Positions 53,925-63,328 of a stretch of 64,000 bases of DNA are shown piece after piece. Numbering within the stretch: the stretch's first letter is position 1; each line of letters begins with the position of its first letter. The stretch covers positions 4,274,001 through 4,338,000 of the forward strand of contig NZ_CP103965.1 in NCBI RefSeq assembly GCF_024970185.1, given 5' to 3'. The DNA comes from Pseudomonas sp. N3-W (GTDB lineage Bacteria > Pseudomonadota > Gammaproteobacteria > Pseudomonadales > Pseudomonadaceae). Made by a program: the position numbers and the translations under genes. The notes beneath the pieces were generated by a model, which did not search any database, had not been told where the DNA came from, and saw nothing but the letters and a program-made list of their open reading frames with translations.

Positions 53925-56063
53925 TCAACCCTGTTGCATGCGGTGCAGGCGCGAGTAATGACCGGCCTGGTGCGTGAGCAATTCGGCATGGCTGCCCTGC
54001 TCGACGATTTGCCCGCGATCGACCACCAGGATGCGATTGGCATCGCGCACCGCCGACAACCGGTGAGCGATGATGATCACCGTGCGGCCCGCGCAAATGC
54101 TCTGCATGTTCTGCTGGATGATCCGTTCGGACTCGTAGTCCAGGGCGCTGGTGGCCTCGTCGAAAATCAGGATTCGCGGGTTGCCGATCAAGGCACGGGC
54201 AATGGCCACCCGTTGCCGCTGACCGCCGGAAAGCGAAGTGCCGTGCTCGCCGACCATGGTGTCGTAGCCCTCGGGCAACTCCAGGATGAACTCGTGAGCG
54301 CCGGCCATGCTCGCCGCGTGCATCACCGCTTCAAGCGGCGCGCCCGGGTCGCTCAGGGCGATGTTCTCGCGGATGCTGCGGTTGAACAGCATGTTGTCCT
54401 GCAGCACCACGCCTATCTGCCGGCGCAGGGACGAAACGTCTGCCAGTGCCAGGTCCATGCCATCGACCAGCACCCGACCGCGCTCGGGCACATACAGGCG
54501 TTGCAACAGTCGGGTCAGGGTACTTTTCCCGGAGCCGGAGCGCCCCACTACACCAATCACTTCACCGGCGGCAATTTGCAGACTGACGCCGCGCAGCACT
54601 TCCGAGCCGTCGGCGCGATAACGGAAATGCACCTGATCGAATTCGATCTGGCCCTTGAGCGGCGGCAATGCACTGCGGGTGGCTTGGGACAGCTCAGTGC
54701 GGGTGTTGAGAATATCGCCCAGTCGCTGCACCGACACACCGGTCTGCTGGAAGCTGGTCCACAGTTGCGCCAGGCGCATGATCGGGCCGCTGACGCGACC
54801 GGCCAGCATGTTGAAGGCGATCAGTTCGCCCACCGACAATTGCCCGTCAATCACCAGCCGCGCGCCCAGCCACAAGGTCGCGACGGTGACCAGTTTACCG
54901 ATCAGGGACACGCTTTCGTTGGCGATGGTGGACAGCGTCTGGGTCTTGAAACCGGCGGCGACGTACGCCGCCATCTGGTTGTCCCACTTGCGAATCGCTT
55001 GAGGTTCGACGGCCATGGATTTCACCGTGTCGATGCCGTTTACCGTCTCCACCAGAAACGCCTGATTCTCGGCGCCGCGGGTGAAGCTGTCTTGCAACCG
55101 CGCCCGCAGCAACGGCGTGACGAACAGCGAAACCAGCACGTACAGCGGCAACGACAGCAGCACGATCAGGGTCAGCCAGCCGCTGTAGTAGAACATCACC
55201 AGGACGAACACCACCGAGAACAGCACGTCCAGCAACAGGGTGATGGCGTTGCCGGTGAGGAAGCTGCGAATGTTCTCCAGCTCACGCACCCGGGCGACCG
55301 AATCACCGACCCGCCGTGCCTGGAAATACGCCAGTGGCAGGTTGATCAGATGCCGGAACAAGCGCGAGCCCAGCTCCACGTCGATGCGGCTCGCGGTGTG
55401 GGCGAACACGTAGCTGCGCAGGCCGCTCAAGGCCGACTCGAAGATCATGATGCCCAACAGTCCGGCGGCGACCACGTCGAGGGTGGTCAAGCCGTGATGC
55501 ACCAGCACCTTGTCCATCACCACCTGGAAAAACAATGGCGTGACCAGCGCAAACAGCTGCAAGGCAAAAGACACCAGCAGTACTTCGCCGAGCAGCTTGC
55601 GGTATTTGACGATGGCGGGAATGAACCAGGTGAAATCGAAACGCGAGGTTTCACCCGGCAATCCGGACTCGGAACGCACCAGCAGCAATTCACCGCTCCA
55701 GCGCGCGGCCAGTGCTTCAAAAGTAATCACCTCCGGGCGCTCGGCACGCGGGTCCTGAATCAGCGCCTGGCCTTGATCGAGCTTGGCGATGATGAAAAAC
55801 GTGCCATCGCCATTCGCGGCAATCGCCGGTAACGGCGTGCGGTCCAGACGGGCGATGGTGGTGTTGACCGACTTGGCCTTGAGTCCCAGCTTGCGTGCGG
55901 CGAGCAGCAGTTCACGTTGCGTGAAGGGCTGATTCGAAGGCGCGAATTCATGCGCCAGTTGCTCGGCGGATGCCGCCACCGAATGAAACCGGGCCAACAT
56001 CACCAGACACACGAGACCGGTATCTGGCGCGGGCGACTCGGCGCCCCTTCCTTGATCACTCAT
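53925..56063 (-). CDS. Type I secretion ABC transporter (HlyB type)
   Basis: 712 residues: an N-terminal C39-like domain (1-130), six membrane helices (about 155-430) and an ATPase with Walker A GRSGSGKST, signature LSGGQRQR, Walker B ILIFDEATSALD and switch histidine IIAHRLS. The C39 catalytic cysteine position reads PDTGLVCLVML, so Thr replaces Cys. The domain is therefore a non-cleaving docking domain, as in HlyB, fitting an RTX substrate without a double-glycine leader. GGAAG precedes the ATG. It follows tolC and precedes hlyD. Confidence 0.95.
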   Translation of the reverse strand: MSDQGRGAESPAPDTGLVCLVMLARFHSVAASAEQLAHEFAPSNQPFTQRELLLAARKLGLKAKSVNTTIARLDRTPLPAIAANGDGTFFIIAKLDQGQALIQDPRAERPEVITFEALAARWSGELLLVRSESGLPGETSRFDFTWFIPAIVKYRKLLGEVLLVSFALQLFALVTPLFFQVVMDKVLVHHGLTTLDVVAAGLLGIMIFESALSGLRSYVFAHTASRIDVELGSRLFRHLINLPLAYFQARRVGDSVARVRELENIRSFLTGNAITLLLDVLFSVVFVLVMFYYSGWLTLIVLLSLPLYVLVSLFVTPLLRARLQDSFTRGAENQAFLVETVNGIDTVKSMAVEPQAIRKWDNQMAAYVAAGFKTQTLSTIANESVSLIGKLVTVATLWLGARLVIDGQLSVGELIAFNMLAGRVSGPIMRLAQLWTSFQQTGVSVQRLGDILNTRTELSQATRSALPPLKGQIEFDQVHFRYRADGSEVLRGVSLQIAAGEVIGVVGRSGSGKSTLTRLLQRLYVPERGRVLVDGMDLALADVSSLRRQIGVVLQDNMLFNRSIRENIALSDPGAPLEAVMHAASMAGAHEFILELPEGYDTMVGEHGTSLSGGQRQRVAIARALIGNPRILIFDEATSALDYESERIIQQNMQSICAGRTVIIIAHRLSAVRDANRILVVDRGQIVEQGSHAELLTHQAGHYSRLHRMQQG

Positions 56064-56196
56064 AAGCTTCCATGCGTGCCGCGTAGCGACAGTAAATTCG
56101 TAAACCTTTCAAAAGGTTATATCAATTTTGAAACAATTAGAATCAATATGACATCATCCGCTGAGATTTATTTCACTCAATCGTATGAATTGACCT

Positions 56197-57606
56197 TCAC
56201 AACGCCTGACGCTCCTGAGGTGGCAGGAAATCACGGTCCGGGTCGTAGTCCTTGTTCAGGTACATGGCCAGATCGGTCAGGTCGGCGGGACTCAATGTCC
56301 CGGCCGCCTGCTTGAGTTTGAGCGTGTCGATGATGTAGTCGTAACGGGCGTTGTTGTACTCACGCACGGCGCCGTACAACTGGCGCTCGGCGTTGAGTAC
56401 ATCCGCTGTGTTACGCGAGCCCAGATCACGGCCCACCTGATTGGCCTTCACCGAGGCCTGGCCCGAACGAATCGTCTGCCGGCGAGCAGTCACCTGTTCG
56501 ATATCGGAATTGACTGCGCGATAGAAATTTCGCGTGTTCTGCACCACTTCGCGGCGGCGGTCTTCGCGCTCGTCTTCACTTTGCGCCAGACGTTCGGTGG
56601 CTTCGCGCACCTGCGAGCGGGTCATGCCACCGCTGTACAACGGGATGTTCAACTCCACTCCGATGCTGCCTTGCGCGACGTTGCCCCGGTAGCCATCGCG
56701 GCCGAAATCGGTCGGGTTGCTGTAGCCGAAACTGTCGTTGTCACCCTTGCGCCAGGACGCCACCGCGTCGACAGTCGGTGCATAACCGGCCTTGCGCTGG
56801 CGGTTGGTCTGCTCGGCGGCAATCACCGCGAAACTGCTGGCCTGCAACGCCAGGTTCTGCTGCACCGCACGACTGACCCAGGCGTTGGCGTCGTTGGGAG
56901 CCGGCAGTTGCACGGGCAATTGATGCTCAATGCCCTCGATTGCCGAATAGTCCTGGCGGGTCAAACGCGACAGGCCTTCGTACGCGTCATCGACCTTGCG
57001 CTCGGCGAGTTTGCGATTGGCATTGGCGTTGTCGTAAGCGGCCTGGGCGTCGAGGACATCGGTGATGCTCGACGCACCGTTTTCAAGGCGTGCCTGAGCC
57101 TGTTGCTGCTGGCGCTTGAGCGCGGCCTCCTCGGCTTTGGAGGCGGCCAGCAAATCCAGTGCGCGCAAGGTTTCGAAATAGGCCTGGGCCGTGGTCAAGA
57201 CCAGGCCCTGCTCCTTGGCTCCCAGTTCAAGTTCGGCCTGCGAGGTACTGGCTTGCGCCGCTTCGAGTTGAAACCAGCGGTCGGCCCGGAACAGCGGCTG
57301 GTTGAGATTGGCCTGAAACACCGAGGTGCTGCGGGTACGGGTCAGGCCCGGCTCATCGCGTTGCAGGCGCACCGATTCAACGGTGCTCCCGGCATTGAGG
57401 GTGGGCAGTAATCCGGCCCTGGCTTGCGGCACACTTTCGCGCCGGGCCAGATAATCATGGCGGGCGGCAGACAGTTGGGCATCGTGTTCAACCGCTTGCC
57501 GATACACCCCGAGCAAGTCGGCGCGATCAGGACTGGCAGCAGCCAATGGAGGGAGTGTCAGGAGCGGGATCAGCAGCGGAGCCAAAAAACGGGAGGGAGC
57601 AGTCAT
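56197..57606 (-). CDS. TolC family outer-membrane channel
   Basis: 469 residues with a signal peptide (APLLIPLLTLPPLAAA-SP) and two TolC-type repeats, each containing long amphipathic helices (for example LDAQAAYDNANANRKLAERKVDDAYEGLSRLT and LNAERQLYGAVREYNNARYDYIIDTLKLKQAAGTL). It is the outer-membrane exit of the type I system and the first gene of the operon. A 133-base AT-rich gap, with possible promoter elements, separates it from the ABC transporter gene. Confidence 0.93.
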   Translation of the reverse strand: MTAPSRFLAPLLIPLLTLPPLAAASPDRADLLGVYRQAVEHDAQLSAARHDYLARRESVPQARAGLLPTLNAGSTVESVRLQRDEPGLTRTRSTSVFQANLNQPLFRADRWFQLEAAQASTSQAELELGAKEQGLVLTTAQAYFETLRALDLLAASKAEEAALKRQQQQAQARLENGASSITDVLDAQAAYDNANANRKLAERKVDDAYEGLSRLTRQDYSAIEGIEHQLPVQLPAPNDANAWVSRAVQQNLALQASSFAVIAAEQTNRQRKAGYAPTVDAVASWRKGDNDSFGYSNPTDFGRDGYRGNVAQGSIGVELNIPLYSGGMTRSQVREATERLAQSEDEREDRRREVVQNTRNFYRAVNSDIEQVTARRQTIRSGQASVKANQVGRDLGSRNTADVLNAERQLYGAVREYNNARYDYIIDTLKLKQAAGTLSPADLTDLAMYLNKDYDPDRDFLPPQERQAL

Positions 57607-57740
57607 AACTATCCGTGTCGAGTTGCTATAGACGATTCAGCCGGGCTGATCGGGGGGCGCATCCTACGCCTGCCCCCGCGTCGCAACAAGACGCTTTTGT
57701 AGCCACTTGCCATCATTTGTACAGGATCACGACCAACCCT

Positions 57741-58560
57741 GTGGGAGCGGGCTTGCCCGCGATGGGGCAGTGTCAGTCACCATCATTGCCCAATGACCCA
57801 CCGCCATCGCGGGCAAGCCCGGCTCCCACAGTTGATCTTCAGTGAACATAAAATCGATGTTCGACCGCGATCCACTGTGGGAGCGGGCTTGCCCGCGATG
57901 GGGCCGTGTCAGTCACCATCACTGCCAATGACCCACCGCCATCGCGGGCAAGCCCGGCTCCCACAGTTGATCTGCAGTGAACACAAAATCGGTGTTCTAC
58001 CGCGATCCACTGTGGGAGCGGGCTTGCCCGCGATGGGGCAGTGCCAGGCACCATCCTTGCCAAATGACCCACCGCCATCGCGGGCAAGCCCGGCTCCCAC
58101 AGTTGGTCTTCAGTGAACACAAAATCGATGTTCGATAGCGATCCACTGTGGGAGCGAGCTTGCCCGCGATGGGGCAGTGTCAGTCACCATCCTTGCTGAT
58201 GACCCACCGCTATCGCGGGCAAGCCCGGCTCCCACAGGGGATTTTCAGTGAACACAAAATCGGCGTTCGATAGCGATCCACTGTGGGAGCGGGCTTGCCC
58301 GCGATGGGGCAGTGTCAGTCACCATCCTTGCTGATGACCCACCGCCATCGCGGGCAAGCCCGGCTCCCACAGTTGATCTTCAGCGAGCACAAAATTGGCA
58401 TTCGACAGTGATCCAGTGTGGGAGCGAGCTTGCTCGCGATGGGGCAGTGTCAGTCACCATCATTGCCAATGACACACCGCTATCGCGGGCAAGCCCGGCT
58501 CCCACAGTTGATCTTCAGTGAACACAAAATCGGTGTTCGACAGCGATCCACTGTGGGAGC
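57741..58560. repeat. Left block of the 136-bp BIME array (7 units)
   Basis: Forward REPs GTGGGAGCGRGCTTGCYCGCGATGG start at 57741, 57877, 58012, 58148, 58283, 58418 and 58553. Each is followed after about 40 bases by an inverted copy ending AAGCCCGGCTCCCAC and a linker with TTCAGTGAACACAAAAT. The seventh unit is cut after GTGGGAGC by the IS110 element. No gene is present; open frames here are repeat artefacts. Confidence 0.95.
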
Positions 58561-58583
58561 AACTGTCTTGCCCCTACCATTCG

Positions 58584-59501
58584 TCACCGCCATTCGGTGC
58601 CGTCTCGCAGCATGGCATTCAACCTGATCAGCAGTATCCGCATGCAGGCGATGAGCGCGACTTTCGCGCTCTTGCCTCTCTCCCTTAGAGCCTCATAGCG
58701 CGCCTTGAAATCTGCCTGATGGCGGATCACGACCCAGCAGGACATGTAGAGAGCACGTCTAACTCGGGCTCTTCCTCCGAAGATCTGACGTTTTCCGCTG
58801 TGATTGCCGCTGTCGTCATTGTAGGGTGCGATTCCCGCCAGGGCCGCAATCTCCCGGCGATCAAGCTCACCGAGCTCGGGCAAGTAAACCAGCAAACTGG
58901 CAGTAGCCACCGTGCCGATGCCTTTAACAGAAATCAGCCGCTCGGCTTTTTCTGCATCCAGGTCGCGCATGCTTTGATTGATGGCTTTCTCGAGTTGCTT
59001 GATCTGCGTTTGCAGATAACGAATATGTTCTTTGATCGCTGTGATTGCAGTTGGCAGCTGAGCCTGCTGAAGCCTGCGTTTGTTATCGTCCCGCTGCTGG
59101 ACAAAGTGCTCGCGCAGTTGAACCAGCTCGCGCAGGGCTTCACGTTCAGGCGAAATGACTTTGTCACGAGACGCGTGCAGGACTTCGGCGAAATCAGCCA
59201 GAACAGCCGCGTCGATGGGGTCGGTCTTGGCATTCTTGCCCATTGCTACAGCGAAGGCCCTGGCCCGACGAGGATTGATCCTGAGCACGTTGAAGTTCGC
59301 GCCTTGCAATGCCGCCATGACCCTTCGTTCATAGCCACCAGTGGCTTCCAGCAATATCCGACCGACCTCGTAACAACTCAAATGCTCGATCAGTTCAACA
59401 AAGCCTTGCGAAGTGTTTGAAACGTCGAAGCCTTCGTTCTGTGGCTGAACCCAGACAACGAGGTTTGTTTTAGAGATATCGATGCCGACCCAGGAAATCA
59501 T
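58584..59501 (-). CDS. IS110 family transposase (bridge-RNA recombinase)
   Basis: 305-residue DEDD recombinase. The RuvC-like domain has GIDISK (Asp8), LLEATGGYER (Glu52) and KTDPIDAAVLAD (Asp94, Asp97), followed by a coiled coil (about 110-180). The C-terminal Transposase_20 region has VKGIGTVATASLLVYLPELG and AGIAPYNDDSGNHSGKRQIFGGRARVRRALYM, with the probable catalytic serine. It is full length and undamaged, so the element may be active. AGAGGG lies seven bases before the ATG. The family is known to be guided by an RNA from its own non-coding end. Confidence 0.95.
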   Translation of the reverse strand: MISWVGIDISKTNLVVWVQPQNEGFDVSNTSQGFVELIEHLSCYEVGRILLEATGGYERRVMAALQGANFNVLRINPRRARAFAVAMGKNAKTDPIDAAVLADFAEVLHASRDKVISPEREALRELVQLREHFVQQRDDNKRRLQQAQLPTAITAIKEHIRYLQTQIKQLEKAINQSMRDLDAEKAERLISVKGIGTVATASLLVYLPELGELDRREIAALAGIAPYNDDSGNHSGKRQIFGGRARVRRALYMSCWVVIRHQADFKARYEALRERGKSAKVALIACMRILLIRLNAMLRDGTEWR

Positions 59502-59529
59502 GGCAAAACCCTCTTACACTCATGAGTGA

Positions 59530-59690
59530 GAGCGCTCTGGCTTTGCCCACGCTTGTGATTCGAGTGGCGCTCGTTCAACTGTTCGGGCTTATGGGCCAGA
59601 GTGGAAAGGTGGATGGCAGCTTTGCTCCCACTCGTGCTTTAAGCACCGCGGACTCACAGCTTGCCATCCACCCCTCTCACTTCAGAGTTT
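59530..59690 (-). ncRNA. Predicted bridge RNA of the IS110 element
   Basis: Read on the minus strand, the leader folds into two similar loops. Target loop: stem GGTGGATGGCA/TGCCATCCACC (59662-59672 with 59608-59618), left guide AGTCCGCG (59647-59654), inner hairpin GTGCT-TAA-AGCAC, right guide GTGGGAGC (59624-59631). Donor loop: stem CTCTGGC/GCCAGAG (59595-59601 with 59535-59541), left guide ACAGTTG (59576-59582), inner hairpin CGAG/CTCG, right guide CACAAGC (59551-59557). The donor guides match the two element ends and the target guides match the REP. Exact RNA ends are not determinable by eye. Confidence 0.85.
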
Positions 59691-59710
59691 ATCCCCTGAT
59701 CTAGACACAA

Positions 59711-62100
59711 GCGGGCTTGCCCGCGATGGGGCCGTGTCAGCCACCATCACTGCTAATGACCCACCGCTATCGCGGGCAAGCCCGGCTCCCACAGGTGATC
59801 TTCAGTGAACACAAAATGGGTGTTCGGCAGCGATCCAATGTGGGAGCGGGCTTGCTCGCGAAGGGGCCGTGTCAGCCACCATCACTGCTAATGACCCACC
59901 GCTATCGCGGGCAAGCCCGGCTCCCACAGTTGATCTTCAGTGAACACAAAATCGGCGTTCGATAGCGATCCACTGTGGGAGCGGGCTTGCCCGCGATGGG
60001 GCAGTGTCAGTCACCATCATTGCCCAATGACCCACCGCTATCGCGGGCAAGCCCGGCTCCCACAGTTGATCTTCAGTGAACACAAAGTTGGCGCTCGATA
60101 GCGATCCAGTGTGGGAGCGAGCTTGCTCGCGATGGGGCCGTGTCAGTCACCATCCCTGCTGAATGACCCACCGCTATCGCGGGCAAGCCCGGCTCCCACA
60201 GGGGATTTTCAGTGAACACAAAATTGGCATTCGACAGCGATCCAGTGTGGGAGCGGGCTTGCCCGCGATGGGGCAGTGTCAGTCACCATCCTTGCTGATG
60301 ATCCACCGCTATCGCGGGCAAGCCCGGCTCCCACAGGTGATCTTCAGCGAGCACAAAATTGGCGATCCACACAGATCCAGTGTGGGAGCGAGCTTGCTCG
60401 CGATGGCGCAGTATCAGGCACCATCCTTGCCAAATGACCCACCGCTATCGCGGGCAAGCCCGGCTCCCACAGGGGAATTTCAGTGAACACAACATTGGCG
60501 CTCGGCAGCGATCCACTGTGGGAGCGGGCTTGCCCGCGATGGGGCAGTGTCAGTCACCATCCTTGCCAAATGACCCACCGCTATCGCGGGCAAGCCCGGC
60601 TCCCACAGTTGATCCTCAGCGAGCACAAAATCGGTGTTCTACCGCGATCCAGTGTGGGAGCGGGCTTGCCCGCGATGGGGCCGTGTCAGTCACCATCCTT
60701 GCCAAATGACCCACCGCTATCGCGGGCAAGCCCGGCTCCCACAGTTGGTCTTCAGTGAACATAAAATTGGTGTTCGGCAGAGATCCAGTGTGGGAGCGGG
60801 CTTGCCCGCGATGGGGCCGTGTCAGTCACCATCCTTGCTGATGATCCACCGCTATCGCGGGCAAGCCCGGCTCCCACAGTTGATCCTCAGCGAGCACAAA
60901 ATCGGTGTTCTACCGCGATCCAGTGTGGGAGCGGGCTTGCCCGCGATGGGGCCGTGTCAGTCACCATCCTTGCCAAATGACCCACCGCTATCGCGGGCAA
61001 GCCCGGCTCCCACAGTTGGTCTTCAGTGAACATAAAATTGGTGTTCGGCAGAGATCCAGTGTGGGAGCGGGCTTGCCCGCGATGGGGCCGTGTCAGTCAC
61101 CATCCTTGCTGATGATCCACCGCTATCGCGGGCAAGCCCGGCTCCCACAGTTGATCTTCAGTGAACACAAAATTGGCGTTCCACACAGATCCAGTGTGGG
61201 AGCGAGCTTGCTCGCGATGGGGGCGTGTCAGTCACCATCCTTGCTGATGATCCACCGCTATCGCGGGCAAGCCCGGCTCCCACAGTTGATCTTCAGTGAA
61301 CACAAAATTGGCGTTCCACACAGATCCAGTGTGGGAGCGAGCTTGCTCGCGATGGGGGCGTGTCAGTCACCATCCTTGCCAAATGACCCACCGCTATCGC
61401 GGGCAAGCCCGGCTCCCACAGGGGATTTTCAGTGAACACAAAGTTGGCGATCCACACAAATCTAGTGTGGGAGCGGGCTTGCCCGCGATGGGGCAGTGTC
61501 AGTCACCATCCTTGCCAAATGACCCACCGCTATCGCGGGCAAGCCCGGCTCCCACAGTTGATCTTCAGTGAACACAAAATCGGCGTTCGATAGCGATCCA
61601 CTGTGGGAGCGGGCTTGCCCGCGATGGGGCAGTGTCAGTCACAATCATTGCCCAATGACCCACCGCTATCGCGGGCAAGCCCGGCTCCCACAGGGGATTT
61701 TCAGTGAACACAAAATTGGCGCTCGATAGCGGTCCAGTGTGGGAGCCGGGCTTGCTCGCGATGGGGCCGTGTCAGTCACCATCCCTGCTGAATGACCCAC
61801 CGCTATCGCGGGCAAGCCCGGCTCCCACAGTTGATCTTCAGTGAACACAAAATCGGTGTTCGGCAGCGATCCAGTGTGGGAGCGGGCTTGCCCGCGATGG
61901 GGCCATCAGCTTCAACATCAATGCCGACTGACCCACCACCATCGCGGGCAAGCCCGGCTCCCACAGAGATCTTCAGTGAACACAAAATTGGCGCTCGACC
62001 GCGATCCACTGTGGGAGCGGGCTTGCCCGCGATGGGGCCAGCACCTTCAACATCAATGCCGACTGATCCACCGCCTTCGCGAGCAGGCTTACTCCCACAT
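59711..62100. repeat. Right block of the BIME array (17 further units)
   Basis: Forward REPs restart with the split copy at 59711 and then begin at 59840, 59975, 60111, 60247, 60382, 60518, 60654, 60790, 60925, 61061, 61196, 61331, 61467, 61603, 61739, 61876 and 62011, a 135-137 base period. Each is paired with an inverted REP. A two-unit segment of 271 bases is repeated (about 60606-60876 and 60877-61147). The array ends just before the acetyltransferase stop codon. No gene is present. Confidence 0.95.
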
Positions 62101-62110
62101 TGTCCTGCGT

Positions 62111-62647
62111 TTAACTGAGGGGCAAGCCGAACAACAACACATCCGCCCGTTCTTCACCAAAACGCGCGATATTCGGCAAACGCGCCCACAACGTTGCGCC
62201 AATCGACTGCACGATATGCTGGCTGGGGACGTTGGCGGCCATGATCCAGGCCACCAGGGTTTCCAGGCCGAACTGGCGACCGAGGATCACTGTGGCATGC
62301 CCCAACCTCACGCCAATCCCGCTGCCATGTCGATCGGCACGGACATAGATCGCCGTTTCCCCGGTGTTGCGACACGCCTGGGTGCCCCAACTGAAGCGGT
62401 TGATCGACAACCAGCCGACCACTTCCCCACCACGTTCAAGTACGTACACCGGCAGCCCGTCGCGCTTGTACAGGTTGATGTAGAAGGTCACTTCTTCCAG
62501 GGTCATGGGCCGGGTCACCGGGGAGTTGGCACCAGTGCCGGCGGTTTCGTTGAAGATGTGCATCATCGCCGGCAGGTCGGCGTCGCAGGACTCTCGAACA
62601 CCCCGTGGCAGGACTGCGGGTGCCGTGCGGCTGACAAAACCGTTCAT
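62111..62647 (-). CDS. GNAT family N-acetyltransferase overlapping hrpL
   Basis: 178-residue acetyl-CoA-dependent acetyltransferase of the phosphinothricin-acetyltransferase-like type: TRPMTLEEVTFYI, VYVLERGGEVVGWLSINRF, TAIYVRADRHGSGIGVRLG (acetyl-CoA loop) and LVAWIMAANVPSQHIVQSIGA. Its ATG overlaps the sigma gene stop by four bases (ATGA), so the two are co-translated. The usual substrates of such enzymes are amino acids or toxin-like amines; here the coupling suggests a role in the secretion regulon, but this is inference. Confidence 0.9.
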   Translation of the reverse strand: MNGFVSRTAPAVLPRGVRESCDADLPAMMHIFNETAGTGANSPVTRPMTLEEVTFYINLYKRDGLPVYVLERGGEVVGWLSINRFSWGTQACRNTGETAIYVRADRHGSGIGVRLGHATVILGRQFGLETLVAWIMAANVPSQHIVQSIGATLWARLPNIARFGEERADVLLFGLPLS

Positions 62648-63201
62648 TGATGGGCACTCCCGGCGTACACACTCATTTTCAACTGGCCACGGGCCCGGGC
62701 CAGCCGCGAGCGCACGGTGCCGATCGGCACACCCAATTGCAGCGCGGCGTCCTGATAGCTGATGTCCGAGTCGACCACCAGATCAATCACCGCGCGCATG
62801 TCCACGGACAACCGGTCGATGGCTTCCAGGGTCCGGCCCAGCAGCCGTTGATGATCACTGACCTGACTGGGGTCATGCCCGTGCTCCAGGCTCTCGATCC
62901 CCGACTCCTCCAGCACCGCGCAAGGCGGCTGGCTGTAGAGGGTCTTGAAGTGATTGCTGACCAGGTTGGTGGCAATCCCGAACAGCCAGGTTTCAGGTTT
63001 CGAGGCGCCGAGAAACTTGTGCTGGTTACGCCAGGCCTCGAGGTAGGTCATTTGCATCAGATCGTCGACATCGGCCCGATTGAACACCCGTTTATTGATG
63101 AAACAGCGCAGCTTCTTTTCACTGCGCAGGGCCAGACCGCCCAGGTCCAGCTTGATGGTGCCAATGACGTTCGCTTCCGTCTGAACTGTACTTGCTTCCA
63201 C
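62644..63201 (-). CDS. hrpL: HrpL-type ECF sigma factor (type III secretion regulator)
   Basis: 185 residues, GTG start with GAGGG seven bases upstream. The region-2 segment FINKRVFNRADVDDLMQMTYLEAWRNQHKFLGASKPETWLFGIATNLVSNHFK and region-4 segment YQDAALQLGVPIGTVRSRLARARGQLK closely match Pseudomonas syringae HrpL; the fluorescens-group name is RspL. HrpL recognises hrp boxes, and a perfect one lies upstream of the divergent hrpJ gene. In P. syringae this sigma gene is also next to hrpJ and is itself switched on by HrpRS with sigma-54. Confidence 0.9.
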   Translation of the reverse strand: MEASTVQTEANVIGTIKLDLGGLALRSEKKLRCFINKRVFNRADVDDLMQMTYLEAWRNQHKFLGASKPETWLFGIATNLVSNHFKTLYSQPPCAVLEESGIESLEHGHDPSQVSDHQRLLGRTLEAIDRLSVDMRAVIDLVVDSDISYQDAALQLGVPIGTVRSRLARARGQLKMSVYAGSAHQ

Positions 63202-63328
63202 GCTTGATCCCTCATCACTCAGCTATGCCGACAGTGGCGAGGGGGATAGAGAGCATCGAGCGTACCAACCTCGATACATTTTCAAGCTGTTGTTTTTATT
63301 GATTTATTTTTTACGGAAAGTTCGATTT

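Larger units (their letters stand above)
58561..59710 (-). mobile_element. IS110-family insertion sequence inside a REP
   Basis: 1,150-bp element carrying one transposase gene on the minus strand. The REP GTGGGAGC|GGGCTTGCCCGCG is split exactly: the left part ends at 58560 and the rest resumes at 59711 with GC (AGC counting one more base) present at both ends, as expected for the short core dinucleotide of IS110 recombination. There are no terminal inverted repeats. The long non-coding end (59502-59710) lies upstream of the transposase, and the short one (58561-58583) downstream. Confidence 0.92.

Noticed and set aside
57793..61571. Overlapping repetitive ORFs through the REP array (for example 60905-61435)
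   Set aside because: They arise because each unit lacks stops in some frames. The peptides simply recycle the REP translation (RYRGQARLPQ, SVGAGLPAM) with no ribosome-binding sites.
57741..62100. CRISPR-like regular array
   Set aside because: The period is 135-137 bases, the repeats are inverted pairs of REP palindromes, the linkers are conserved rather than unique, and no cas gene is near.
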